From Nitrospirillum viridazoti (GTDB lineage: Bacteria; Pseudomonadota; Alphaproteobacteria; Azospirillales; Azospirillaceae), in the NCBI RefSeq assembly GCF_007827975.1, contig NZ_VITT01000021.1: a stretch of DNA of 64,000 bases, one strand, 5' to 3'. This document shows positions 33,423 to 43,337 of the stretch, in pieces. How positions within the stretch are numbered: the first letter of the stretch is position 1; each line of letters begins with the position of its first letter. The translations under genes and the position numbers were made by a program. The notes beneath the pieces were generated by a model. It worked only from the letters and a program-made list of their open reading frames with translations. It did not search any database and was not told the DNA's origin.

Positions 33423-36400
33423 ATGGTCCATGGCGGCGCCGGCACGGGTGCGAAGGGCGACCGGCAGGCTGGCGGGCAGGTCGCCGGCTTGCTGGCCCAG
33501 GCCATGGACCGGCACCGCGCGGGCGATCTCGCGGGGGCGGAAACGCTGTACCGCCGTGTCCTGGCGCTGGATCCGACGCAGGCCGACGCGCTGAACCTCT
33601 GCGGCGTGGCCTGCCATCAGCAGGGACGCTCGGCCGAGGGGCGCGCCTTGCTGGAACGGGCGCTGGCCGTGCGGCCCGATGACCAAGGCCCGCTGGAAAA
33701 CCTGGGCCTGCTGCTGGTGCAACAGGGGGACGCGGCGGCGGCGGTGCCCCTGCTGCGGCACACCCTGCGCCTGTTTCCCCGCAGCGTTTCCGCCTGGATG
33801 TCCCTGGGCCTGGCCTATTCAGAGCTGAAGGACTATCCGGCGGCCATGGCCGCTTATCACAACCTGCTGGATATCGCCCCCACCCATGTCCCCGCCCTGC
33901 TGAACCTGGGCGACCTGATGCGCCAGCTCTATGATGGCGAGGGCGCGGCGATCATGGCCCGGCGCCTGCTGGCGCTGGAGCCGGCCAACCCCCGGGGCCT
34001 GATGTCGCTGGCCAACGCGCTTCAGGTGCTGGGTGATCTGCCGGGGGCGGAGGCCGCCTTCACCCGGGCGCTGGCCCTGGACCCCCAGGATCCGGCGCTA
34101 CGCTACAACCGCTCCTATGTGCGGCTGGCGATGGGCCAGCTGTCGGGTGGCTGGGCCGATTACGCAAGTCGTTTCGCTACCGGAAATATCCAGCCGTGGC
34201 GGTATGCCGACCGTCCCCAGTGGGCGGGTGGTCCCTTGGACGGGCGCCGTCTCATGATATGGCGGGAACAGGGGCTGGGCGATGAGTTCATGTTCTCACC
34301 CCTTTATGTCCCGGCCCTGCGCGCGGCGCTGGGGGGGGCTTCCGGCGGCAGTGTCGTCGTCCTGACGGAGCCCAGGCTGATCGGCCTCATGTCGCGCTAC
34401 CTGCGGCGCGAGGCGCCGGATCTGGCCGGTCGTGTGGAACTGCGGCCCGAACCGTTGGGCGGCAACGATTTCGACGTGCACCTGCCCGCCGGCGGCTTGC
34501 CTGCCCTGTTCGGCGCCCGCCTGCGCGATTATGCGGGGCGGGGCGGCGGCTGGCTGGCGGCCGACCCCCAGGCGGTGGCGCACTGGCGTCAACGTCTGGC
34601 CGTCCTAGGCCCGGGGGTGAAAATCGGCATGTGCTGGACCTCCGGCATCAAGGCGCCACACCGCGACCCCAATTACCTGGGGCTGACGCGGTGGGCGCCG
34701 CTGCTGTCCCTGCCCGGCATCACCTGGGTGGATCTGCAATACAGCGACGTCACGGCGGAGCGGCGGGCCGCGGCGGAACAGGGGCTACGCCTGCCGCATC
34801 GCTTTACCGACCTGGACCAGCGCAATGATATCGAGGGTGTGGCCGCCCTGATCTCCGCCCTGGACATGGTGATCACCGCCCCCACCTCGGTGGGTGAGCT
34901 GGCGGGTGCCCTGGGCGTACCCATCTGGCGCATGGAATTGCCGGGCGACTGGTCCATGCTCGGGACCCGGGTGCGGCCCTGGTACCCGGCCATGCGCATC
35001 TTCCCGGCCGAGACCGTGGCCGATGCCCTGGACCAAGTGCGTACAGCCCTGCTGGTGCTTGCTGATTTCGATATCGAAACAAATAACCGTGGGTCAGCGC
35101 CCCGCGCGATGTCCCGCCCCCCCGACTTGCCGACCCTGGCCCATGCCTATGATCTGCTGACGGCCGGCCGCGCGACGGAGGCGGTGGCCGCCCTGGACGC
35201 GCTGATCGCATGGGGCGAATTGGCGCCCGCCGCCCGGGGCCAGGCACTGCATCTGCTGGGACTGGCACGTTTCCATATGGGCGACGCCGCCGGGGCGGTG
35301 CCGGCCATCGTCCAGGCCCTGGCGCTGCTGCCGCCGGAGCAATCGGCCATGCCGGCCAACAACCTGGGCAACGTCCTGCGCCACCTGGGCCGCCTGGCCG
35401 AGGCGGAGGCCGCCTACCGGCGGGCGCTGGCGCAGGACCCGGCCCTGGCGGCGGCGGCGTCCAACCTGGGGGCGCTGCTGCGGGACCGGGGCGACTTGGC
35501 GGGGGCGGAGGCCGTGCTGCTGCACGCCCTGCGGCTGGCGCCCGACCGGGCGGAAACGCTGGTCAACCTGGCGGGCACGATGACGGCGCTGGGGGCCCCG
35601 TGGCAGGCGGAATCCCTGGCCCGCCGGGCGGTGGCCCTGGCGCCGGGGATGGCGCATGCGCACGGCAACCTGGGTACCGCCCTGGTGGCGCAGGGCCGCC
35701 TGGCGGACGGAACGCGCCACCTGGCCGCGGCCGGGGCGCTGGACGCCGCTGATCCGCTGATCCAATTCAACCTGGGCTTGGCCCGCCTGGCGCAAGGGGA
35801 CCTGGCGGCGGGCTGGCAGGGCTATGCCCGCCGCGACCTGGGCGGGGCGGCGGGTCCGCTGCCGGCGCCGCCGTGGCGGGGGCAGGATTTGGCGGGACGC
35901 ACCCTGCTGGTGCGGCGCGAACAGGGCCTGGGGGATGAATTGCTGTTCGCCAGCCTTTACCCCGATCTGGCGGAACAGGTGGGCCGGCTGGTCATCGATT
36001 GCGACCCGCGCCTGGCCACGCTGTTCGCCCGCGCCTTTCCCGGCGCCGTCATCGCGCCGGCGGGCCGCGTGCTGGACGGTGGCGACGCCCCGGTACCCGA
36101 CGCCGCCCTGTCGGCAGGGGACCTGCCGGCCCTGTTGCGGCCGGCCCTGGCCAGCTTCGCCGGGGGCCCGACGGCCTACCTCACGGCCGACCCCGCGCTG
36201 GTGGCACTGTGGGCCACCCGTCTGTCTGCGCTGGGCCAGGGTCTCAAGGTGGGTTTGTGCTGGCGCAGCGGCCTACGGACCGAGGAACGCGGCCGGTTGC
36301 TGTACCCACAGCTGGATGAATGGGACCCGCTGCTGCGGCTGCCGCATGTGCACTTTGTCAGCCTGCAATATGACGGCGCGGCGGCGGAGCCCGAGCTGGC

Positions 36401-39400
36401 AGCGGCCGAGGCGCGCCTGGGCATCCGCATCCACCGCTGGCCCGACCTGGATTTGCGCGATGATCTGGACGGCGTCGCGGCCCTGATCAGCGGCCTGGAC
36501 CTGGTGGTGACGGCTGGCACCGCCGTGTCGGAACTGGCCGGCGCCCTGGGCGTGCCGTGCTGGCGGCTGGGCGCCACCTTCGAATGGACCCGGCTGGGCA
36601 GCGGGACGCGGCCCTGGTTCCCCGCGCAACAACCTGTCTCCCCGCCAGAGGGCGAGGTCATCGGCGTGGTGCTGCCGCACCTCGCCTGGCGGCTGGCCGG
36701 CCTGGCCCGTACCGCCGTTGCCGATGGTCCCGCGCCGTCGCCCGCGGCACCGTCACCCGACACGCTGTACGCCGACGGCCTGGCGGCGCGCGACGCGGGC
36801 CGGGTGGACTTGGCTGTGGAGCGGTTGGGCCAGGCGGCGGACGCCGGCCATGCCGGCGCCCTGGCGGCGCTGGCCGGCCTGCTGCGGCGGGAGGAACGCT
36901 GGGCGGCGGCGGCGGACCGCTACCGCCAGCTGCTGCGCCTGCGCGCCGACAATGCCGAGGCGCTGTCCGGCCTGGGCCTGGCCCTGCAGGGCTTGGGCCA
37001 GGGGACGGACGCCCTGCGCTGCCACGACCGGGCCGTGCAGCTGGCGCCGGATCGCGCCGCCCTGCACGCCAACCGTGGCCTGACGTTGACGGCGCTGGGG
37101 AATGACGAGGCGGCGGCAGAGGCCCAGCGCCGGGCGACGGAGACCGACCCCGGCTGGGTCGGCGGCTGGGTCAACCTCGGTGTCGCCCTGACCCGGCTGA
37201 ACCACCCGGATGCGGCGCTTGAGGCCTTTCACCGGGCATTGGCGATCGAGCCGGCATCGGCGGCGGCGCTGAGCGGCCTGGCCAACCTGCGCCTGCTGCT
37301 GGGCCAACCGGAAACCGCTGCCGCCCATCTGCGCGCCGTGCTGACGCAGCAGCCCGATGACGCCGACACCCATCTCAACCTGGGCCGGGCCCTGTTCGAC
37401 CTGCGCCTGGTGGAGGAGGCGCGCGACCATTACCGCCGCGCGCTGGCGCTGCGGCCCGGCTGGGCCAAGGCCCGGGTGAACCTGTCCATGCTGGCGCTGG
37501 AGCTGGGCGACCTGGAGGCCGGCTGGCACGATTATCCCGCCCGCTTCGCCGTGCCCGACAGTACGGCCCGGCGGGACCTGGTGCTGCCGGCCTGGACCGG
37601 TGGCGACGTGCGGGACCGTGCCTTGCTGGTATGGGGTGAACAGGGTCTGGGCGATGAAATCCTGTTCGCCAGCTGCCTGCCCGGCCTGCTGCGCTGGCTG
37701 GGCGCGCGGGGCTGCCGCCGCCTGGTGGTGGAGGTGGACGCCCGGCTGGCCGGCCTGCTGTCCCGGGCGCTGGAGCCTCAGGTGCCGGCGGGCCTGGACC
37801 TGGTGGTGCGCGGCCGCACTGACACACCGCGCGACGCCGACATGCATGTGCCCATGGGCGGCTTGCCGGCCCTGCTGCGCCACTCCCTCGGGGACTTTCC
37901 GGCGGATCCGCCGCCCTGGCTGCGTCCCGATCCGCAGCGGGCGGCGTTCTGGCGCGGCCGGCTCGACGCCCTCGGTCCCGGTCTCAAGGTCGGCTTGTGC
38001 TGGCGCAGCGGCCTGCGCGGCCTGGGGCGGCAGAACCTGTACCTGACCCTGATGCAGATGGTGCCGCTGCTGACCGTGCCGGATGTCCGTTTCGTGGTGC
38101 TGCAGTACGACGCCCGCGCCGGCGACGCCGCGGCGGAGATGGCCGAGGTCGCTGCCGCCACCGGGGTGACCCTGCATCTGTGGGATGACCTGGACCTGCG
38201 CGACGACCAGGAAGGGGTCGCGGCGCTGATGGCGGGGCTGGACTTGGTGGTGTCGGCCGGCACGGCGGTGGGGGAGCTGTCGGCGGCCCTGGGTGTGCCC
38301 ACCTGGCGGTTCCAGCACATGCCGGCCTGGGCGTCCCTGGGCACCGGCGCGCGGCCCTGGTTTCCCGCGCAGCGCCAGTGGTTTTCCGGCTGGGGGCCGC
38401 CCGAAATGGTGGTGCCGGCCATGCGCGAGGCCCTGCTGCGCTTGAGGGCGGAGACGGCGGCCGTTCCGCCGATGGATGACCCGGCCACGGTGGAAGCCGG
38501 CATGGCCGCCCATCGCGCCGGCGATTTGGCGGGGGCGGAGGCGGCTTACCGGTCCGTGCTGGCGCGGGCGCCGGGGGATGTGGACGCCCTGCATCTGCTG
38601 GGCGTGGTGATGGTGCAGGGTGGGCGGGTGGATGAGGGCGCCGGCCTGCTGCGCTGCGCAGTGGCGGCGGACCCCGCCTTTGCACAGGCGCACAACAGCC
38701 TGGGCGGCGCCCTGCGGGCCGCCGGCGATTTGCCCGGCGCCCTGGCCGCCTTCAGCCGCGCCACGGAGCTGGCGCCGGACTATGCCGAGGCCTGGGGCAA
38801 CCTGGCCGGCGTCCAGGCTGAGAGGGGCGCCTGGGATGCGGCGCTGGCGACGGCGGGCCGCGCCGTGGCGCTGCGTCCAGGGTATGCCAAGGCCCTGGTG
38901 GAACAGGCCCGCGCCCTGGCCGGCCTGCGGCGCACGGCGGAGGGCCTGGCCGCCGCGCGCGCCGCCGTGGCGGCGGAGGAGACGCCCTACACCCTGACCA
39001 ATCTGGGCCTGGCCCTGGGGACGGAGGAGATGTGGGGCGTGGCGCGGGCGTGCCACGAACGGGCCCTGGCCCTGGACCCCACCTATGTCGAGGCCGCCAA
39101 CAACCTGGCGCTGACCTGGCTGGGGGAACGCGGGCCCACGCGGGACGCCATTCGCCAGACCCAGGGCCGGGCCCGGGCGGGCTTCCAGCGGGCCCTGGCC
39201 CTGCGGCCGGATTTCGCGCCCGCGCGCTACAACCTGGCCATCCTGGACCTGGCGGAAGGGCGGCTCGCGGCTGGCTGGTCCGGCTACCAATCCCGCTTCG
39301 ACGCCGGCCAGGCCCTGCCCCATCGTCGCTTCCCCCAGGCCCGTTGGCAGGGGGAGGCGCTGGGTGGGTGCCGCCTGCTGGTGTGGCGGGAACAGGGCCT

Positions 39401-41954
39401 GGGCGACGAGTTGCTGTTCGCCAGCCTGTACCGGGACCTGATCGCTGCCCATCCCGAGGCCAGCTTCGTCCTGGAATGCGATGCCCGGCTGGCCGGCTAT
39501 TTCACCCGCGCCTTCGTGGCCCCGGGGGGCGACCGGGTGACGGTGGCGCCGGACTTCATCACCGCCGCTGGCGCCGGCGCCGACCTGCAGATCCCCGCCG
39601 GCGACCTGCCCCAGCTGCTGCGCGGCGGCCTGTGCGCCTTCACGGGGCCGGCCTACCTGGTACCCGATCCGGCGCGCCTCGCGGCCTGGCGGGCGCGGGT
39701 GGACGCGCTGGGGCCGGGCCTGCGGGTGGGCCTGTGCTGGCAAAGCATGGTGCGCGACCTGGACCGGGACAGCGCCTATACCCGCCTGGCCGACTGGGCG
39801 CCCCTGCTGCGCCTGCCGGGTGTCATCCCGGTGATGTTGCAATATGGCGCGGTCGAGGAAGAGGTGCGGGCGGTGGAGGCCGCCTTGGGCGTCACCCTGC
39901 ATCGCTGGGCCGACACCGACCTGCGCCAGGATCTGGAGGCGGCGGGCGCTCTGACCGCCTGCCTGGATTTGGTGGTCAGCGCCCCCACCTCCGTCGGGGA
40001 ACTGGCGGGCGCCCTGGGTGTGCCGGTCTGGCGGGTGGGAACGCGCATGGACTGGTCCATGCTGGGCACCGCCGTGCGGCCCTGGTTCGCCGCCATGGCG
40101 GTGGTGCCGGCCCCGGCCGACGGTCGCGCTGCGGACACGGTGGCGGCCGTGGTGGCCGCCGTGGACCGGCTGCGCCGCGGGGCGCCAGCAATCCCGCAAC
40201 CGCCCCCTTCCGATGTGGACGGCCTGCTGGCCGCTGCCGCCGCGCGCCATCAGGCCGGCGACGCCGCCGGCGCCCTGGCGTCGTACCGCGCCGTGCTGGA
40301 CCGTCAGCCGGACCAGCCGGTGGCCCTGCATCTCCTGGGCCTGGCCCTGGCGCAGCTGGGCCGGGCGGAGGCGGGGCTGCCCTTCCTGCGTCGAGCCGTC
40401 GAGGTGGCGCCCGGCTATGCCGCCGCCCAGTCCAACCTGGGTAACGTGCTGCAGACCCTGGGTCGCGCGACGGAGGCTGAGGGCCATTACCGCCTGGCCC
40501 TGGACGCGGAGCCGGACCGGCCGGATGTCCTGACCAACCTGGGCAACGCCCTGCTGGCCCAGGGGCGCGCGGCGGCGGCGGCGGCCTGCCAGGAACGGGC
40601 CCTGGAGCTGGCGCCGGACCTGGCGGCGGCCGCGTCCAACCTGGGGACGGCCCTGCTGGCGTTGGACCGACCGGCGGCGGCCATCGACGCCTTCCGCCGG
40701 GCGCTGGGTGGCGCCTTGTTGCCGCGGGAGGTGCCGGACACGCAGGATCCCGTGGTTATCGACGCCCTCTGCGGCCTGGGAGAGGCCCTGCGCCGCGCTG
40801 GCGACATCTTCGCCGGACCGCCCTGGCTGGAGCGTGCCGTGACCCTGGCGCCCGACCAGGCGACGGCGTGGAACAACCGGGGGCGCTGCCTGAACGATGC
40901 CGGCCGCTATGCCGCCGCCGGCGACAGCTACGCCCGCGCCATCGCGCTGGATCCGGCCCTGGCCACCGCGCGCTTCAACCGCGGCCTGGTCGATCTGCAA
41001 CTGGGCACCCTGGACCGGGGCTGGCAGGGCTATGCCTGGCGCTTCGCGGCCGAGGACAGGGGCGGTGCCCCCCGCTTCGACCGGCCGGCGTGGCGCGGGG
41101 AAAGCCTGGCCGGCCGCAGCCTGCGGGTGTGCCACGAACAGGGGTTGGGGGATGAGCTGCTGTTCGCCAGCCTCTATCCGGTCCTGGCCGCGCGGGCGGC
41201 CGACCAGGGGGCCACGGCCGTCCTGGTGGAATGCGATCCGCGCCTGGCCGGTTTGCTGGGGCGCAGCTTCCCCACCCTGCGCTTCCTGCCACGGCCGCGC
41301 CGGCAGGGGGCGGCCGCGCTGGAGCCGGCGGGCGCCGACCTGGTGGCGGCGGCCGGCGACCTGGCGGCCCTTCTGGCGCCGACGCTGGCGGATTTCGCCC
41401 GTAATGGCGGGGCGGCGGGCTATCTGCTGGCCGATCCCGGGCGGGTGGCCCACTGGCGGGGCCGCTTGGCGGAACTGGCTTCGGGGCCGACCCTGGTGGT
41501 GGGGATCGCCTGGCGTTCCGGGCAGCTCAGCACCGAACGCTCGCGGGCCTATTCCACGCTGGCCCAATGGCGGTCCATCCTGTCCCTGCCGGGGGTCATG
41601 GCGGTCAGCCTGCACTATCAGCCGGCGGTGGAGGAGATCGCGGCGCTGAAGCGCGATCACGGCCTGACGGTCCATCGCTTCGCCGACGCCGATTTGCGCG
41701 ACGATCTGGAAACGGCGGCGGCCTTGACGGCGTCCTGCGACCTGGTTATCGGCGCCGCCACGGCGGTGGGGGAAATGGCGGGGGCGGTGGGTACCCCCTG
41801 CTGGCGCTTCGCCTCGCGCGACTGGACGACCCTGGGCACCCCGGTGCGCCCCTGGTTCCCGTCGCACCGGCTGTTCGCGCTGGAGAAATACCAGCTGGAA
41901 CCCGAACTGGCGCTGGAGGCTATGGCCAGACAGCTCCAGCGGTTGATGGAATAG
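33423..41954 (+). CDS. giant five-module TPR plus GT-B glycosyltransferase
   Basis: A 2843-residue cytoplasmic protein of five consecutive modules. Each has TPR repeats (e.g. AETLYRRVLALDPTQADALN) followed by a glycosyltransferase-like domain with a fixed order of motifs: EQGLGDE plus LLFASLY, a GLCWRSG-type strand, LQYD, DLRDDLDGVAALISGLDLVV and SVGELAGALGVP, ending RPWFPA. This resembles the heptosyltransferase/GT9-related GT-B domains attached to TPRs in alphaproteobacteria. The EQGLGDE motif recurs at 34266, 35919, 37638, 39390 and 41136. Module 1 ends in an AT-richer linker (DFDIETNNRGSAP), followed by an internal ATG, which looks like an old gene boundary. TPRs probably hold protein acceptors such as flagellin. 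No signal peptide or TM is present. It is divergent from pseB, so transfer of pseudaminic acid or another sugar is plausible but unproven. Confidence 0.88.
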   Translation: MVHGGAGTGAKGDRQAGGQVAGLLAQAMDRHRAGDLAGAETLYRRVLALDPTQADALNLCGVACHQQGRSAEGRALLERALAVRPDDQGPLENLGLLLVQQGDAAAAVPLLRHTLRLFPRSVSAWMSLGLAYSELKDYPAAMAAYHNLLDIAPTHVPALLNLGDLMRQLYDGEGAAIMARRLLALEPANPRGLMSLANALQVLGDLPGAEAAFTRALALDPQDPALRYNRSYVRLAMGQLSGGWADYASRFATGNIQPWRYADRPQWAGGPLDGRRLMIWREQGLGDEFMFSPLYVPALRAALGGASGGSVVVLTEPRLIGLMSRYLRREAPDLAGRVELRPEPLGGNDFDVHLPAGGLPALFGARLRDYAGRGGGWLAADPQAVAHWRQRLAVLGPGVKIGMCWTSGIKAPHRDPNYLGLTRWAPLLSLPGITWVDLQYSDVTAERRAAAEQGLRLPHRFTDLDQRNDIEGVAALISALDMVITAPTSVGELAGALGVPIWRMELPGDWSMLGTRVRPWYPAMRIFPAETVADALDQVRTALLVLADFDIETNNRGSAPRAMSRPPDLPTLAHAYDLLTAGRATEAVAALDALIAWGELAPAARGQALHLLGLARFHMGDAAGAVPAIVQALALLPPEQSAMPANNLGNVLRHLGRLAEAEAAYRRALAQDPALAAAASNLGALLRDRGDLAGAEAVLLHALRLAPDRAETLVNLAGTMTALGAPWQAESLARRAVALAPGMAHAHGNLGTALVAQGRLADGTRHLAAAGALDAADPLIQFNLGLARLAQGDLAAGWQGYARRDLGGAAGPLPAPPWRGQDLAGRTLLVRREQGLGDELLFASLYPDLAEQVGRLVIDCDPRLATLFARAFPGAVIAPAGRVLDGGDAPVPDAALSAGDLPALLRPALASFAGGPTAYLTADPALVALWATRLSALGQGLKVGLCWRSGLRTEERGRLLYPQLDEWDPLLRLPHVHFVSLQYDGAAAEPELAAAEARLGIRIHRWPDLDLRDDLDGVAALISGLDLVVTAGTAVSELAGALGVPCWRLGATFEWTRLGSGTRPWFPAQQPVSPPEGEVIGVVLPHLAWRLAGLARTAVADGPAPSPAAPSPDTLYADGLAARDAGRVDLAVERLGQAADAGHAGALAALAGLLRREERWAAAADRYRQLLRLRADNAEALSGLGLALQGLGQGTDALRCHDRAVQLAPDRAALHANRGLTLTALGNDEAAAEAQRRATETDPGWVGGWVNLGVALTRLNHPDAALEAFHRALAIEPASAAALSGLANLRLLLGQPETAAAHLRAVLTQQPDDADTHLNLGRALFDLRLVEEARDHYRRALALRPGWAKARVNLSMLALELGDLEAGWHDYPARFAVPDSTARRDLVLPAWTGGDVRDRALLVWGEQGLGDEILFASCLPGLLRWLGARGCRRLVVEVDARLAGLLSRALEPQVPAGLDLVVRGRTDTPRDADMHVPMGGLPALLRHSLGDFPADPPPWLRPDPQRAAFWRGRLDALGPGLKVGLCWRSGLRGLGRQNLYLTLMQMVPLLTVPDVRFVVLQYDARAGDAAAEMAEVAAATGVTLHLWDDLDLRDDQEGVAALMAGLDLVVSAGTAVGELSAALGVPTWRFQHMPAWASLGTGARPWFPAQRQWFSGWGPPEMVVPAMREALLRLRAETAAVPPMDDPATVEAGMAAHRAGDLAGAEAAYRSVLARAPGDVDALHLLGVVMVQGGRVDEGAGLLRCAVAADPAFAQAHNSLGGALRAAGDLPGALAAFSRATELAPDYAEAWGNLAGVQAERGAWDAALATAGRAVALRPGYAKALVEQARALAGLRRTAEGLAAARAAVAAEETPYTLTNLGLALGTEEMWGVARACHERALALDPTYVEAANNLALTWLGERGPTRDAIRQTQGRARAGFQRALALRPDFAPARYNLAILDLAEGRLAAGWSGYQSRFDAGQALPHRRFPQARWQGEALGGCRLLVWREQGLGDELLFASLYRDLIAAHPEASFVLECDARLAGYFTRAFVAPGGDRVTVAPDFITAAGAGADLQIPAGDLPQLLRGGLCAFTGPAYLVPDPARLAAWRARVDALGPGLRVGLCWQSMVRDLDRDSAYTRLADWAPLLRLPGVIPVMLQYGAVEEEVRAVEAALGVTLHRWADTDLRQDLEAAGALTACLDLVVSAPTSVGELAGALGVPVWRVGTRMDWSMLGTAVRPWFAAMAVVPAPADGRAADTVAAVVAAVDRLRRGAPAIPQPPPSDVDGLLAAAAARHQAGDAAGALASYRAVLDRQPDQPVALHLLGLALAQLGRAEAGLPFLRRAVEVAPGYAAAQSNLGNVLQTLGRATEAEGHYRLALDAEPDRPDVLTNLGNALLAQGRAAAAAACQERALELAPDLAAAASNLGTALLALDRPAAAIDAFRRALGGALLPREVPDTQDPVVIDALCGLGEALRRAGDIFAGPPWLERAVTLAPDQATAWNNRGRCLNDAGRYAAAGDSYARAIALDPALATARFNRGLVDLQLGTLDRGWQGYAWRFAAEDRGGAPRFDRPAWRGESLAGRSLRVCHEQGLGDELLFASLYPVLAARAADQGATAVLVECDPRLAGLLGRSFPTLRFLPRPRRQGAAALEPAGADLVAAAGDLAALLAPTLADFARNGGAAGYLLADPGRVAHWRGRLAELASGPTLVVGIAWRSGQLSTERSRAYSTLAQWRSILSLPGVMAVSLHYQPAVEEIAALKRDHGLTVHRFADADLRDDLETAAALTASCDLVIGAATAVGEMAGAVGTPCWRFASRDWTTLGTPVRPWFPSHRLFALEKYQLEPELALEAMARQLQRLME
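33500..41950 (+). repeat. five-fold intragenic tandem repeat (TPR-GT units)
   Basis: The spacing of the conserved EQGLGDE codons is 1653, 1719, 1752 and 1746 bp, all multiples of three. The units run from about 33.5, 35.1, 36.75, 38.5 and 40.2 kb. The protein motifs repeat in the same order in all five, but the DNA has diverged, so this is an old duplication series rather than a recent expansion. Confidence 0.85.
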
Positions 41955-42095
41955 ATACCAGCGGCACGGGATCTTGACTCGTGTCGCTGTAGGATGCGAC
42001 CGCGTCCGCCGGAGCGAGCACCGCCCAGTTAGTGTAAAGGGGGGCGCAGCGAGGATAAGGCAAGCTGGCGGCTGCCGGCGCCCGGCGCCTGAGGG

Positions 42096-42123
42096 GGCAT
42101 TTGAGCGGTCATGATCAAATGCC
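42096..42123. terminator. bidirectional hairpin between convergent genes
   Basis: GGCATTTGA (42096-42104) and TCAAATGCC (42115-42123) form a perfect 9-bp stem with a ten-base loop. It lies between the end of the giant glycosyltransferase gene and the end of the convergent phosphoesterase gene. There is no clear T run on either strand, so the terminator reading is based mainly on position. Confidence 0.5.
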
Positions 42124-42140
42124 ACGGGTATAAGCCCGGG

Positions 42141-43271
42141 TCAGCGCCCGGCCGGAATATCCCATTCCTGCAGGGTGCGGCTGGGGGTGTCGCCGTCGTC
42201 GAAGCCGTGGATGGCGACGTGGGTGCGGCCGCTACGGTAAGCCCAGACTTCCGCCCAGGCGTAAAGGCGGTCCATCTCCCCCGTGCCGCCCGCCTTGACC
42301 GCCGCCAGGGGCGACCCGCCGGACCCGATAATCACCTGCCAGGCCTGCCCACCCTGCGCCTTGGTCGGCTGCCAGGCGTGGAAGATATGCTCATGCCCGC
42401 AGAAATAGGTGGCGTGGTGGCGTTCCACGATCTGCCAGAAGGTATCCCGCATGGCCTCGCCGCCCGTCTCCAGGCCGGTTTCCTTCTCGGCCTTGCCCAC
42501 CTTGTCCTTCGGCACGGGGAAGTCGTAATTGTAGGCCATCTTGTGGCCGAAGATGTAGACATGGGTGGCGCCGCGCGCCTCGGCCGCCGTCAGGTCGGCC
42601 TCCAGCCAGGCGACGGGGGCCGTGCCGTCGGCGCCGCTGGGGTCGGTATTGACGACGGCGATATGCACCGGGCCGGTGTCGAAGCTGTAGGTCAGCTGGC
42701 GCTGGTCGCTGGTGATGCGGTCGGTGCCGATGGCCGGCGTGTTGTTCACCGACCAATGGGTGGCGGGCATGCCCGTCAGGCGCTGCCACAGCGGGGCGTC
42801 CAGCACCAGGTCACCCATGTTCGCCCGCCAGGCGTCCTCGTTGGCAGTGTTGGCCAGCTTCAGGGTCTTGCCGTTGGGCTGCTTGACCTTGCTTTCCGTC
42901 TCATGGTTGCCGGCCACGGGCAGGACGTAGGTGCCCGCTTCCATCAGCGGGGCCATCATGCCGCGCCAGTAGGCGTATTCGCGGTCCAGCAGCGGCCGGT
43001 CGGGGGTGTAGCCCATGACCATGTCGCCCAGGAAGATGAAGGCCTGGGCGTGGGCCGCCTGCACCTCGCGGCTGATGCGGGCCAACTGCCGCGTCGCCTG
43101 CAGGAACGGGGCGTCATGCGCGGTCAGGCGCGGGTCCTCCGGATCCTGGCGGCTGTCGCCCACCGTGGCGAAATGGAAGACCACCGGGTCGTCGTCGGGC
43201 GCCGCCCGGGCGGGCAGGGCGGCGGACAGGCAGGCGCCGGCAAGCGCCAGCAGGCGGGCGGGTCGGATCAT
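42141..43271 (-). CDS. secreted calcineurin-like metallophosphoesterase
   Basis: A 376-residue phosphoesterase with an N-terminal signal peptide (RLLALAGACLSAALPARA). The metal-binding blocks of the calcineurin-like family are in order: VGDSRQ, FLGDMV, AGNHE, FGHKM and CGHEHIFH. The second block has GDM instead of the frequent GDN/GDL. It probably dephosphorylates a periplasmic or extracellular phosphoester; the purple-acid-phosphatase-like proteins are the closest in style. It follows the TonB-receptor gene by 66 bp on the same strand, so uptake and dephosphorylation of the same compound is a reasonable inference. Confidence 0.87.
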   Translation of the reverse strand: MIRPARLLALAGACLSAALPARAAPDDDPVVFHFATVGDSRQDPEDPRLTAHDAPFLQATRQLARISREVQAAHAQAFIFLGDMVMGYTPDRPLLDREYAYWRGMMAPLMEAGTYVLPVAGNHETESKVKQPNGKTLKLANTANEDAWRANMGDLVLDAPLWQRLTGMPATHWSVNNTPAIGTDRITSDQRQLTYSFDTGPVHIAVVNTDPSGADGTAPVAWLEADLTAAEARGATHVYIFGHKMAYNYDFPVPKDKVGKAEKETGLETGGEAMRDTFWQIVERHHATYFCGHEHIFHAWQPTKAQGGQAWQVIIGSGGSPLAAVKAGGTGEMDRLYAWAEVWAYRSGRTHVAIHGFDDGDTPSRTLQEWDIPAGR

Positions 43272-43337
43272 GGGGGGAATCCTGAAAATGGGAAAGGGGG
43301 CGACCAGGCGGCCGCCCCCGGGTGGTTGCGCCCAGGC

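Noticed and set aside
36753..42125. A 5.4-kb open frame on the minus strand opposite the giant glycosyltransferase
   Set aside because: The plus-strand protein has consistent domain motifs throughout, while the antisense product is a low-complexity Gln/Arg/Gly-rich sequence. Stop codons are rare in all frames of such GC-rich DNA, so this is a shadow.
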